Shown here piece after piece: positions 11,186 to 23,126 of a DNA stretch of 64,000 bases (position 1 is its first letter; every line of letters begins with the position of its first letter). The notes beneath the pieces are model-generated. The model was not told the origin of the DNA. It made no database searches and saw only the letters and a program-made list of their open reading frames with translations. Location of the stretch: positions 1,364,001-1,428,000 of the forward strand of contig BSYQ01000003.1 in NCBI GenBank assembly GCA_030272585.1, in the 5' to 3' direction. The stretch comes from Bryopsis sp. KO-2023 (lineage: Eukaryota > Chlorophyta > Ulvophyceae > Bryopsidales > Bryopsidaceae). Both the position numbers and the translations under genes were made by a program.

Positions 11186-12376
11186 GGGTGGCAGTCTCAA
11201 GGGTGGGGTATATGTCTGGAGGGTTTGTTAGTGGGAAGCACTTATGCAGGAAACCTCGTGTGTTCGTCACAACATTTAAGTCTTTTTTTTGAGAATGTAA
11301 CTTATTTTGTATTGTATGACTCTGCCTCCCTTTTCCTCTGTTATTTGGCATCACTTTACCCAAGCTTACCCCAGGTGAAAGTTACAATTAAACATAAAGA
11401 GCTAGTTGGTGGGACCACCTATGTCAGTCAATGAAAAGAAACGCCTGCAAATACGGGTATGAGAAATTAGGGTTGTCTCTGCTAGTCCCTCGGGGAATCT
11501 TTACACTCCACTGAAACTCCATTACATTAAACCTTTTGCAATCCTTTCACCATTTTTTCTGAAGTCAGACTGGATATAATTGATCCAGCCCAAGGACGGA
11601 TTGCATTCGTCGATGTTTGAATCAGTGAATCAAACAAATCAATTGCTGTTTCACACTGCAGCTTTGATGGTTAGTGGTTTTTTAATCACCCCCTCCCCCC
11701 CAAAAAAAGAAAAAAAAACTATTCGGAGAAAGAGAATCTTTTCTGTATTGATTTGTTTGTTATAGGGCCAATTCATTTATTCTCAACTCATGCTGAAGTT
11801 CGATTTGAAGACAAGTTTCCTCTTTTCATTAGGGCAATGGCAGAATTGCCTCCACAAACAAACTAACTAACTTGATTACATAATTGGCTCCACAACATTT
11901 GTGATGAAGAACTTCATGTTGGTGACAGCCCTCATCACCGGGTATTCAGCTTGTGATGGGATTTGATCTTTCAGCAGTCGCTGAACAGATTTCACACACA
12001 AGAAAACAGTCAGAATTCGAATATCAACGCGCATTTTGGTGAATACCCATGACTTCAAATTTGAGCCGCCATAATATCTCGACCGTTTCAGACCGGTGTT
12101 GAAACCACAGTATAAAAAACCACAGTTTTTACAGAGAGTCAAAGTTGTTCCCCACTCACTTCCTAAATACACAAACTTAAAACTCGACTAACATCCCTCA
12201 GCCAGGCGGCGCTTTGACTTGCGCGATCCACATGTCTCACTAAACAGCCCATTCGATCCCAATGGGTTTTACACCGGAAAATAAAACCGGAATCCAAAAC
12301 AGGCTTCCTCGCTCGCGTTCGAGTTTGAAGACCTTCGACAGCCGCCCGTGGAAAATCCACCCATTTCCCATTGAAA
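11186..12376. other. Intergenic region
   Basis: Contains the 3' UTR of the lipase gene and the promoter/5' UTR of the alpha/beta hydrolase gene. C-run/A-run tracts occur at about 11690-11720. No coding frame is supported. Confidence 0.45.
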
Positions 12377-15300
12377 ATGATTTGGCTGCCTTCATTCCAC
12401 TGCCCTAGATTTCATAAATACGAACAGAATCCTGTCAACCTGTCCAGAACTGTCAGATGCTTCACACAGCGAAGTTCCCCACCCAATCTCGTTTCGCGTT
12501 GGATGGAGGGGCATTCCGAAATCGATTTGGTCGGTTGCATAGACCACCGCGTCTCGATGCAGGGGGAGTGGGTAGGCGATCGAGAATTTCCGCAAGCAGC
12601 GTCTCAAAGTGCGATCTATAGTGCAGTTGCTGGTGTCAGACTCCGAGATGCAACTCCTTTGAACGATGCTGCCATATTGATATTGTGATATTGGATATTG
12701 TAATCATTATCATTATCATTGATATTGTGACATGTTTGCAGGTCGATCGAGGATTTGACGCATGAGCTGCCTGATGGAATGAAAATCGAAGTGCTGAAGC
12801 AAACTCCCCAGAAGGTTGGCGACCCCACACATATATGACTAATTGCAGGACATCTTTACAGGCAAAAGTTATTTTTGGAAACTTAGAGCGTATTCGGAAG
12901 CATGCTTTGCAACACTCGTGTTCGAATCTGAAGGAGGATTTGATCAGGGAATATTTTTGTGTTTTTTATTTTCCCATGAAGGAGTCCGATCGACCCCCAG
13001 TGGTTTTCATCCATGGTTCCTGCCATGGAGCTTGGTGTTGGAAGGCAGGTGATGATTTTCTTACTTAGATCGATTCTACAGGCAAAACTTGTGCAAAGGA
13101 TGATATTGACCGGCATGGTTACACTCAGATATGGTGGAAGAAGCTTCTGCAACTTTTTTTTTTTTTAAATCCACCATCAGGGGGGCTTTTGTTCTCCTTG
13201 TCGTTTGCCCAAATTTCTAAACAGGAAATTTCCGCTTTGCATGGAAAATACATTGCTAAATTCCATGGTTTGTTTTTCTTTCGTGTCCAGGAGTATTTCA
13301 TGCCATTTTTTGCCGAAGCTGGTTACACGACTTATGCAATAAGCGTGCGTGGTCAAGGGAACAGTGAGTTGGGCGATCTCAAGGTATCCATAATGGATGA
13401 ATTTGCCAAAGGAAATGTCCCAACTATATGTATATACATAGCCATCCAAACCTTGTCTAGTCAATCTGCTGTGCAAACTGATTCTCCCTATGCTTCCAAG
13501 ACTCAGCTTGATCAAGTTTCTTTTTTTTTTACAGGATGGGAGGGTTTTTTTTCTGGTTTTGGTTCTGTTGTGTTTGCTTTTGTGTGTATTTTTAGTGGAA
13601 TTTTCTCTGTGCATGATTTTAGGTCAGCGGAACGATCGCCTCCATCGCTGATGATTTGACCTCATTTGTGGCCACTTTCGAACAACCTCCAGTTTTGGTC
13701 GGGCACTCTTTTGGAGGTAATTAATTTCTAGTTCTTTTTTTGGTAAGAATCTAAAGCACTCCCCCCCCCCCCCGAAAAATTCTCAAAACTCATCGTCCAC
13801 TTTTTTCTGAGTAGGACTTTTGTCATGAAATCGGTCTGTTTGATCTTGGTCATGGAAAAAAAAGCATGTTTCATGGATGCTCTCAAATTATTATTATTTT
13901 GATTTTTTTTTTGTTTCTGATGGGTGGTTTGTTTTTCAACTTGCAGCCTTGATTGTACAAAAATACTCGATGGCTGATGGCTTCCCTCCGTTGTCTGGCG
14001 TGGCTTCTGTATGTGGTACCCCCCCTTCAGGAAACAAGGGCATGGTTGGAAGATTTCTCAGAAAGGATTTTTTCTCTGCTATGGGAATCACATGGTTGGT
14101 TTTCTTTTTTTTTAGTTTTTTTTTCACATCAATACAATTAGCCCAGAAGAAATAATCGAATAATTGAATCAAAGTGATCTGAATTGAGTGGAAATTTTTT
14201 GGACACATGATGCGATTTGCAAGAATACGAATATGTCCTTGTTCTTCTTGTCTTTTTTCTTTTTGGTAATTTTTTGTTGTGAAGATTTATTTTTGTCTTT
14301 TTTTTCCTTGAATATATGTGTTTATTTGCATGGCAGGGCTTTCATCAGAAGGACATTCACAAAAGACGTCAATTCTTGTAGAGACATGTTTTTTTCGAAA
14401 TCGATTGGACAAGATGACCTGGAGAGGTGATCTCCAGCAAAAGGATTAACACTGGAAAAGAGAACGAAATTTTATCAGCTTTTTTTTGGAAAAATTTTAT
14501 CCATTAAAAAAAAAAGTATGACTCATTCTAATTTGCCTTGGGCGGGTGGACGGGGAGGAGGGTTACCACAAAAAGAATTAAAAATTAACAACGCAAATTT
14601 AAATTGACAATATGCATCGAAATGAAGAAAACGGCGAATGTGAGTTTATCATTTGGATGTGGGATTTTTCCTTCACACTTTGTGTTTTAAAAAACAAAAC
14701 AAAGAAAGAACTGCCAGCAATAATGATAAAACATCTATTGTAGACAATTCTGTGCGCTCGAAGGTTTTTCTTGGAGATCCAGAATTGCAGCCCGTTGATG
14801 TACCTCGACCTCCAGCAAATGCAACAGGAGGTCCCGCTAGGAAAGAGTGAGAACTTTTCGCTGCCTGCATTCGTGCTGGGCGCCGAGAATGATATGATTG
14901 TGGACAGGTTCGTTTTCTTTTATTTCTGTTTGTTTATTTATTTATTTATTTATTTCTTGCTTTTTTTGAAATGTATTTCGTCAAGGGTGGAAGCCTCATG
15001 GAGCCGGTTCACTGTGTAAATTAGTGAGATGGCCCCACCGCTCTATTAATAATAAGTTGAAATCTTGAGGAAAAAAAGAAAAAAAAAACACGAAAGAAAC
15101 GCAGGGTTCTTCTGAATAATGAATTTGTTTGATTGTACTTAAATAAAGTAAATTAACTAAATTATTTTGGGATTTTTTTTCGGTTGATTTTTTTGGAGGG
15201 TTCTGAATACGTCCATCATTTTAAAACTAGGTGGAGTCTCTTATTGAAGTATAATATTTTTTATAGTTCTGATTTTAATTGTTGAGTGGCGTATCCCTAA

Positions 15301-15981
15301 ATTTTAAATTTTAACTATATTTTTGCAATTGTTCCACTCTAATTTAGTTTTTTTTTGTTATTTCCTATCCCATAGTGCTTATTTTTCCAGGCTTCCAAAA
15401 TCCCTCAAGACTTTTCCTTGAAATTTTCCTCTTAATGCAGTTCAGACTTTCACGGCCGCTTTTGAATTGCAGGGAAGCCGTCGAAGAGACCGCCGATTTT
15501 TTCAACACATCCAATTTTGTTATGATTCCTGACATGGCTCACGATTGCATGCTGGTGAGCAGTTCGATATAAAAAAAATTCTTGTCTATAATTTTCCTCC
15601 AAGAGGTAAAATCTCTTGGTTGGTTTCAGCAAAGTCACACAAACACACAGCGAACGAAAACTAGCCACTGTTCCCTGAATTTGAGAAGAAGAGGGAGGGG
15701 GGAGTTGAGGCAGTTTGAATGGAATTTTGTTTTTGCAACTGGGGTCACGGCATAGCATGGCTTTCAAAAATACTTTTTTGCTGCCAGTTTCGGTGGCTTT
15801 TCTATTTAATTTCTATTTCGGCTGCCAATTTTTCGAAGCACAGAGCCTGAAGCTTCGTTCATTGCTGTGCTCAGTTAATTTGTGGAAATGCTGGGTGTGA
15901 CAGAAAAGTATTTGTTGTGAATAGGATACCAATTGGAAGAAAGCTGCTCAACCTTTGAAGGATTGGATGGATGGAATTTGA
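12377..15981 (+). CDS. Alpha/beta hydrolase fold protein
   Basis: A probable esterase/lipase of the alpha/beta hydrolase superfamily. Ten exons join in frame to 335 residues: 12377-12567, 12742-12814, 12982-13044, 13291-13383, 13623-13716, 13947-14094, 14337-14426, 14791-14907, 15473-15554 and 15925-15981. The order of motifs is complete: PPVVFIHGSCHGAWCW (oxyanion loop), AISVRGQGNSELG, VLVGHSFGG (nucleophile serine), AFVLGAENDMIVD (acid residue) and MIPDMAHDCML (catalytic histidine), ending with WKKAAQPLKDWMDGI. The first ~65 residues are basic and hydroxylated-residue-rich and could be a plastid or mitochondrial transit peptide. The third intron appears to begin with GC rather than GT. The acceptor at 14790 was chosen because an earlier one would break the frame. 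Confidence 0.85.
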
Positions 15982-16552
15982 AAACTCAGCTCCACGCCTC
16001 AATAGTTTTCTCCGTTCAAAAAGCTCGTATATTTGACAATTTGCCACATTGCTGAAGGCTTTGGCCAAGAACAAACGAGCTCTTGCTCTTGACCCGTGGT
16101 TGGGGATTTTGGCTCAGTCAGTCATGACTCATGACTCATGACAACTGTTGTATTCAGCGATGCTGCATTTAAATTTTTGCAACGTACCCTTGAATTTTCC
16201 CCTGTCGACCTGCTCTGCCTAGGCGAGAATACACAGAAACTGGATAAACAAATGTAAAGCCACCAAGAGTTTGAAAACGGTCACATTTTCACTTTCTCGC
16301 CCCCAGCGTTCCTCCAAACTTGAGCAGCTTTCGGAAGAAAGTTTGCCCTGGATGACTGTTGCTGAACAAATCGTAGTGCGTGTGCCAGCTCCATCAGAAC
16401 TTCCACTGATATTTAACTTTTTCCGTTACACCTTTGGCATGACTGGCACGATCTGAAATCCCGACGTACTTGAAAAGCGCTCCCATAGAAAGGAAAACGC
16501 CAACCATCACCTCCTAACCAAGCTAAGCTTGTGTGCTTTCGTTCCGTTGAGA
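15982..16552 (+). promoter_or_regulatory. Intergenic region with tandem TGACTCA sites
   Basis: About 570 bases before the secreted-peptide start. Two adjacent TGACTCA heptamers lie at 16125-16131 and 16132-16138, embedded in a longer ATGACTC repeat flanked by GTCATGAC. TGACTCA is the classical bZIP (AP-1/GCN4 type) half-site pair, so this is a candidate upstream element. No coding frame is seen. Confidence 0.45.
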
Positions 16553-17593
16553 ATGGGAAACTTTGCAGTCGTCCTGCTCATCTTTCTTATCGGCACGACG
16601 GGCAGCACCGCTCTCGGAAGTAGGTGTCTTGTCGAAAATAGACCAATAGGCTCCTTTCACAGCATTGATATGTTACCTCGCCGCCACCCGCGCGTTACTA
16701 GCGGAGGCTTTTGAGCGAGGGGCGGGAAATCTCATAGTTTTATACTGTATATACTTCCACACTCTGGCGTTACGGGAGAACAACGAGTGAAGTGAAACGA
16801 GCTGGCGAATTGACTGTCGACAGACGATCTCGGAGCCGGTTTCGTATCCAAAAGCGTTGGGTGCTAGTGCAGCAACCACTGCTTGCTTGAAAACAATGTG
16901 CGCGAGCATCGCCCCATGGCTTACACTTTGCTGAAACGGTTTCGTTGCCACGCGACTGGCGCGAAGGTTCGTGCACCTTTCTGTTTTATGCGGTCGTTTA
17001 GTTAGAAAGAACATTCGCCCTTAAGGAGCTGTGCCAAGCGCTGAGGTTACTCGCGTGCTTCTGCCGCGCACCCCGTCGTGATGTGGACCGTTCTTTCCAC
17101 TGCTTTTCACGGGTTTTTCATGAATGCAGGATATGGATATTTGCGATTGGTGCCGACAGTTCTCGGTGTGAAGGAGGGGTGCACTGAGCATTGACGCAAT
17201 GGATTCATGTTTCGTAGTTGTATTATTCCCTTTGACGGTGATATTACCTGAGCTCCAGTTTTTGATGCTGTCAGGTGCAGATTTTTAGGATAAGGATGGA
17301 TCATAGACGGTAAAATATATAATCTGAACCCAAAGTTTTGTTGTTCGCAGGGTCTTTTGATGGGGGAGTGGGATTCAGTGCTGATATGGAAAGCAGTGTC
17401 TTGGCAAGTACTGCAGCATTCTCAGCCGAAAGTAAGTGCCTTTCTAAGCAAATCGAAACTAAATTTCTGGTGATCATTGCCGCATGAATTTCAGACTAGG
17501 ATGTGTTTGTTTTCGCATGCAGTGAGTGAACCCCATCAGCATCACAGAGGATTATTGAAGAGGAAGTGGCCGCGGAGGAATGGAGGAGGATAG
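16553..17593 (+). CDS. Putative small secreted peptide precursor, 72 residues
   Basis: Three exons (16553-16619, 17351-17431, 17523-17593) join in frame to a 72-residue protein. Residues 1-22 form a textbook signal peptide: MG, then the hydrophobic core FAVVLLIFLIG, then a small-residue cleavage region (STALG). The middle is acidic to neutral and serine/alanine-rich. The C-terminus is strongly basic, with HQHHRGLLKRKWPRRNGGG containing KRK and RR dibasic processing sites and a terminal glycine run. The first intron falls in phase 1 directly after the signal peptide. No cysteines, so it is not a disulfide-stabilised defensin. The layout resembles a peptide hormone, pheromone or antimicrobial precursor, but there is no family match I can name. 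The model rests on splice signals and phase only. Confidence 0.5.
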
Positions 17594-18690
17594 ATATTTA
17601 ACCGTGCATTTTTCTGTTTTTGTTTTGAAAGCGATCCTAGAAGACGGAATCTTCTGGTTGGAGAGATATGATACATTTTTTCTTCCGTTGATTTTCTGAC
17701 TCAATTGTCCGATGATGCTAGTTGCAGAGTCATAAGGTCTGTCGTGAATGGGGACAGCCATTACCTAATCAGTTCAATCAATTGAATCAGTTCGTTGCCA
17801 GATGGCTGAGTTGGGTCATTAGTTAGCATTTTTTCTTTATTATTAGATATTTTCAAGTATTTTTGTGCTGTGCGGGCACAATATCACCTACACGGTTTTC
17901 CCGAACGTGGAGCTGGCGTATTAAACAACTAGTCATACCATGAAATCATGGGAGGGCCTTCAATTGAAGGTTATTGTATGTACTTTATGTGGAATGACGC
18001 AATATGTGGGGGAGTGTTGGGAAAAAGGAGGAAATATATGTTCGTCAACTTTCCTTTGCAAGTTTTGTCACTTCTCCTCTGAATGGGAAGATTGAATTGG
18101 TCGAAAGCAGTACAACAAATTATTGGCTGATCACTTTTTTGGATTGAATTGTTGGGGTCTCTGGTTTCACAAGAAAAGCATGCATGAGATGCAGGAAAGA
18201 GGGCACCTGGTGGTGGTGGTGGTGGTGGTGGTGGTGCATTGGTTTTTTCATTCGATCCTTCGGTGATCTGCTGGAAGCTTCTTGGCCAAGATCAGATTTA
18301 GTAAAGTGATGCACCAGGGCCATCACCACTCGGAAACTTCAGCCGATTGTGACTAATTTTATCTGTTTCAATATGAAAGGTTTTTTCTTTTTCTTCTTCT
18401 TCTTCTTCTTCTTTTCCTCCCCCACTGCTTTTTTGTGCCAGGGCAAAAATGCCAAGCAAAACAAAAACACTTTCAGGACTTTCGAGAATTTTCCAGAGTG
18501 TGCGACCTTTTTCACGCAAAGTGCAATATATTTTTTTGAGATTTTTACAAGAATTCAAGGGATTTGCCACGTGGTACATTCTCCTCAACACATCACCCAA
18601 ACACAGCAAGCCTTCTTACACTATACACCCTAAATTCCACCATTTTCTTGCCCCTCCCGAAGGAAAACCCAAGCATCAGTTGAATTCAAA
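17594..18690. other. Convergent intergenic region
   Basis: 3' UTRs of the secreted peptide (plus) and DDI1 (minus). Contains a (GGT)n microsatellite at about 18207-18236 and a (CTT)n tract at about 18388-18412; frames translating these as polyHis or polyGlu are artefacts. Confidence 0.5.
18207..18236. repeat. (GGT)n microsatellite
   Basis: About nine uninterrupted GGT units. A second, shorter GGT tract sits at about 22446-22470, just downstream of the first DDI1 exon. Confidence 0.85.
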
Positions 18691-21600
18691 TCAAAATCCT
18701 CCGAACAGGAAGGAGGCTGCAGTTTCCTCATTTCCATCAGAGATAGTCAGCGCTTGCACACATTTTTCCCGATCAAACCCTAGATCCATCAGCGATTTGA
18801 TTTTGGCCTCTGGAAATCCCCCCGATGATGGAGGGGTAGCGGTAGTGGTGGTGTTTGTTGGAGGGGCAGCAGGGGGGGCCGGAGCGGATTCAGTTGCACC
18901 AGAAGCCCCTGTCAAAAAACATTACGTTGGATCGACTGGACTCCATTTTTTTATACTGGGTTTTACAAAAATCAAAATCTACTCAAATGAGTGAACATTC
19001 AACCTCGATACAATTCCTCCATTTCATAGAAAGTGGAGCATCTCGACTGGACCGTCATGCCATTGTGAAATTTGTCGAATCCTGAGTGCCTGACAATTGT
19101 GGATGGGTCAACTGTGTTCGGGCATCGACAAAAAAGATTTCATTGCACAGGAGTTTTGGGGGGAAAAAATAAGAATAAAAACCTCGGAGAAGAACCAAAA
19201 CCAAATCAAACCTGGTTGGTCTGGTTGTGCATCAGAGGGTGCCATGGATTCAAAATCGTCCTTCCTGACGATCTCATGTTCGGCCAAGAAATCCAATTCA
19301 GCGTTGCATGTCCCAAACCGTAGAACTTTTGCTTTCAAATCAATGCAGCACTGAGGGAAAACAAACACACACACAATTCACGAACCATTGTTTGGTTAAA
19401 GCCTCTCCTTTCCAAAGGGCTAAAAATAGCCCCACCTGCTTTTTTTTTCTGCCGAAAAGAAAAAAATTAATCCAGAAAATCTTTTGACAGGAAATCGATG
19501 AGACGTTATATACCTGATGTCGGAACAAGTTGTCCAGCCCGAAAATAAACTGCGGCCCAGTTTTTTGCTCCAAAATTGTCACGCTGGACGTAATGAAAGA
19601 CCCTTTCACTTTCAACGGACACTGCGAACAAGAAAGCAAGCAGCACAAATCGTAAGAATACACTAATTCAACCAACAATCTACCAGCAGCTGCATGCCCA
19701 AGAAAACCCATCTTTTTTTTAGGAGGGCCGGAGGGTTCAGCATACCGTAAAAGTCTGAAAATAAGCCCCCCCTCAAATAACGCCCCCCCCCCGTGTATAC
19801 GCCCCGGTACGAAAAACAACACTCGTGGTCCGTGTATACGCCCCCCTAGTCGTACAACTCGCGTCTCGCGCAATGACATCCCCAGCAACATGTTCGATTG
19901 ACTATTACTGCCTAATACTCACACTGGACAGTTCCGAAACAGAAACGGAGCACTTCGGCGCGCTTTCATCCACTGGATCGACAAAGTCGAAGTCGATCCG
20001 TGTATACGCCCGTGCCCGAATACAAGCCCCTGCCCATGTATACGCCCCCTTTTTAGGGCTTACTATTCTATACGCCCGGGGCTTATTTTCAGACTTTTAC
20101 GGTATATCCTGTCAAGGAGACCTTTCCTCAATAAATTTCCAGTAAAAAAATCCCAATTTTACATGAAACTGAATAACGAACAATCGATTCGATGTTGCAT
20201 GAGCACTCACTTGATGAACCCGTCCAATGATTTTTGACGAGCCCACTCCGACCGCCATGCCTGCAAACCTCTTATCCACCAATCTCATCAATCCATATTG
20301 CTCAGCGGAAGACTGAGTCATGATGGTCATTTGGGCCCCGCTGTCGATAAATGCTTGCACCGGGAAGCCGTTGACCTCTATGTTTACGTATAGCATGGTC
20401 ACACTTCCGAAAACCTCCGGAGTGTGCTCCATCGCCTAAAAGAGTGACCAAGAAAAAAAAAAGACAATCCAACCCCCTGGTGAGATAAATGCAATGCGCT
20501 GCAAAGTAAATTCAACGAAAAAAATGGCAAAACTAATGCATTTTACACAAAGAACATATATTAGTAGTCAATATTGGATACTACTTCAAAACCACAAACT
20601 GTCTGGTTGCTCTTTTCGTTTTTTCGTGTTTTTCTTTATTCTAGCAACATCATATCCTTGTTTCTTCTTTCCAGCATTTTTCAACGTCAAAAATAAATGC
20701 TGAGCCCGCCCTTGACCATTAAAACAAAAGTCATCCTCCCCCACCGAATGCTGCCCCCCCCCCCTTTCAAGCACAATACAGGGAGGAAAACTGCTACCAT
20801 CCTTTCCCACTCACTTGCATGAAATTTTCCTCCACGTTTTTCTGCCTAATGATATCTTCGATTTTGGCTTGAGCCTCCGCATTGAAAGGGTCAAGTTCCA
20901 ATTTTCTTTCTTCTTCCCTCAGCTGCCTGTCCCTTTCTTGTTCCCTCTGGACTGCAGCAGCAAAAGTTTGCACATCCCCTGATCTGAACAGATAACCAAT
21001 CAAAGCTTTCATTTTTTTTTGTTCTGTTCTTTTGTAGCAGATTTTTTTTTTTTTTTTTCTGTTAAAAAAACATCCACCCCCCATCTTTCTGGGGCAAAAA
21101 CGGACTATTTTTAGGCGATCAAAAGGAAAACAAAAGATGCAACTAGGAATTAAAACATAATTAGTGCAGCATATCGCTGATTTTTGATTTCCCCCTACTT
21201 GACTGCAGAAGCTAGCTGTGGGTTATTCGCTTCTAACCCAGCCATTGCGTTGGGGTCGTTTCTCATCTTGTTCATCAATTCTTGGATTTGCTGGGGACCC
21301 CCTCCTCCAAATTGACCTTGGGGATTCTGCTGCTGCTGGGGCGGCCTTCGATGCATGACTAATAAATCGCCGTCGCTGACCCCTTTCGATGAAAGCTTAT
21401 CGCTGCAACGATGAAGAAATCAAACCCCTTTTAGTTTCTTTTTTTTTTCTGTTTTGCACCCCCCCCCCCCCCCCTTTTGGAGAATTATGTACATAGAACA
21501 TTTCAACCTTGTGCAATTTTTTTGGGTGTGTGTTCCAATGATCAATGAGGGCTCCAAAATCAATTAACCAATTACCAGGTACCATTTATTACCAATTATC

Positions 21601-22567
21601 TAATTTCGGAGATATTTCTTTTGTCCATTGGCATGGCTGTATATATATAGATATATATCTAACAGCAAACCTCCCTCCCCCCCACTTCTTCAAAAAAATA
21701 CATATAAATAAACTACAATGCTAATAATAATAATAATATACATAAACTTTTGTTTAAACTATAAAAACCAATCCACATAAGACACACACACACACACAAA
21801 AAACAACAATTCAAAAAAAAAATAAGAAAAAAAAATAGTTCCTTGATATTCGTAACATATTAATACATAAAAATATATTTAAAAAAAAAAATCATAGTTG
21901 ATTCCAACACAAAAGAAAACAGGGGCACGAAATTCTTTCGTAATAAAAAATAACAAAAATAACAAAAAAAAGGATCGGGAAATCGAAAAGCCAACACACG
22001 TGTCATTAAGCAAAGCGCCATTGTACAAAACAGCTTGGTCAGCCATAGGAACGCCGGTTTCGACTTCCAAAATTGCCTTCAGACTATCCACCACCTCTTC
22101 CCCATCAATCTTTAGCATACCCAAGCATCGAAGTACACAAAAAATTTTAGCCCCCCCCAAAAAAACGGAAACAAGAACAGAGGTGCAACTTATTCAGGGT
22201 TAATGAGTCCACACCCAAAGCTGAAGATTCATACAGCACTCTGATGAACGGATCGTTTTCTTGATTTTTTCTCGATTTTATTTTCCCCCCTCCTCCATCC
22301 TGATGCTTCATTCTGTCCCCATCAATGCAACTTTTTCGTTTGCACAGCTGGACTTTTCCAAACAAATCCATTATCAACAGCAATGGACCAGCTGCATCGA
22401 TGTGGCTGTGCATGCACCAAAAAACTAGAGCAATAGATTTTTTATAAGCGGGGTGGTGGTGGTGGTGGTGGGGTACTCTAAACTTTAAACTGTGAGTGAA
22501 ACGCAAGGCAGGGTCCCACCTCGATGCTTACGACGCGTTCGTCGTCCGTTGTTATCATCAACTGCAT
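18691..22567 (-). CDS. DDI1: DDI1-like ubiquitin shuttle/aspartic protease
   Basis: A full-length DNA-damage-inducible 1 homologue, a ubiquitin-binding shuttle with a retroviral-fold aspartic protease that acts on or alongside proteasome substrates. Eight exons join in frame to 406 residues: 22567-22520, 22109-22000, 21402-21199, 20983-20815, 20435-20211, 19621-19514, 19350-19212 and 18908-18691. The ubiquitin-like domain starts [16 protein letters not shown] and ends near [12 protein letters not shown] glutamine-rich linker and the helical [19 protein letters not shown] segment follow. The protease domain has the catalytic [11 protein letters not shown] and flap [13 protein letters not shown], then [10 protein letters not shown]. 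The C-terminus is a UBA domain ([14 protein letters not shown]...AASFLFGGF). All catalytic residues are present. The sixth intron (between the VHQ exon and the CPLKVKG exon) contains a MITE. Confidence 0.95.
19745..20102. mobile_element. MITE with 25-bp perfect terminal inverted repeats and TA target duplication
   Basis: A 358-base non-coding element lying inside a DDI1 intron. Its ends, 19745-19769 and 20078-20102, are exact reverse complements beginning CCGTAAAAGTCTGAAAATAA. The dinucleotide TA flanks both ends (19743-19744 and 20103-20104), as expected for Tc1/mariner-type insertion. The interior is GC-rich and contains about five copies of TATACGCCC with GTATAC cores. There is no transposase, so it would depend on an autonomous relative. 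Sequence inside is shared with 41882-42137. The perfect inverted repeats suggest recent activity. Confidence 0.88.
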
Positions 22568-23126
22568 TTTTCAACGCTCCCTTTTTCTTATCGCTCTGCC
22601 TGGCTGGTCTGTTTTGTTTGTTTGAAAATTCGTTGGTTTCGCTGGGCCCGGGCTGCGATTTCTCTCGCGGGAGATTTCAGAAAGCTTCTTTTTTTGTGTC
22701 GAAAGGGAGAGTTATCGAAGAAGTTTCGGAAGCTTCCGGCCAGATTCAGAAATGACTGCGAGTGTGTGAGGCTCGAGAAAGGTGAGAGGAAATCGTGCAT
22801 GGAAATCACCTCCCTTCACAGAAAACCGAAACGCGGCGGAGCACCTCCTTGGATCAATACTTCCTCCACCCGCCAAACTTTCGGACGCCATTTCGGAATC
22901 GGGGTCCACGCGCGCGCCGCTGGCGGCGTGCTTGCTGTGCGTATCATGTGCGAATCTGGGCCCGACGAATGTGGTCGCTTGGCGGTATTATTACCATAGC
23001 GTGACACATCTTGCAGTTTTTTTCACTGCGAGTTTAGTGGTCGAGTCAGGTTTCCCCAGGTATGAAAAACTCGTGCTGCGTTGCGCCGCAAGCCCACAGC
23101 CATCGCTGAGTTCACAAGGCGCAATA
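22568..23126. promoter_or_regulatory. Divergent promoter region of DDI1 and the Cys-rich secreted gene
   Basis: A 559-base, GC-richer spacer between two oppositely oriented start codons. Open frames on both strands here lack family resemblance and end abruptly, so I read them as 5' UTR and promoter. A CG-rich stretch lies near 22905-22935. Confidence 0.5.

Noticed and set aside
14718-14850. Apparent frameshift in the alpha/beta hydrolase (frame with VFLGDPELQPVDVP)
   Set aside because: Using the acceptor at 14789-14790 removes the shift; all exons then join in frame without any lesion.
18120-18329. Minus-strand frame with a polyhistidine run
   Set aside because: Translation of a (GGT)n microsatellite; no conserved flanks.
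20211-20435. Retroviral-type aspartic protease motif (DSGA) read as an endogenous retroelement
   Set aside because: It lies between UBL and UBA domains in a single phased gene, which is the normal DDI1 layout.
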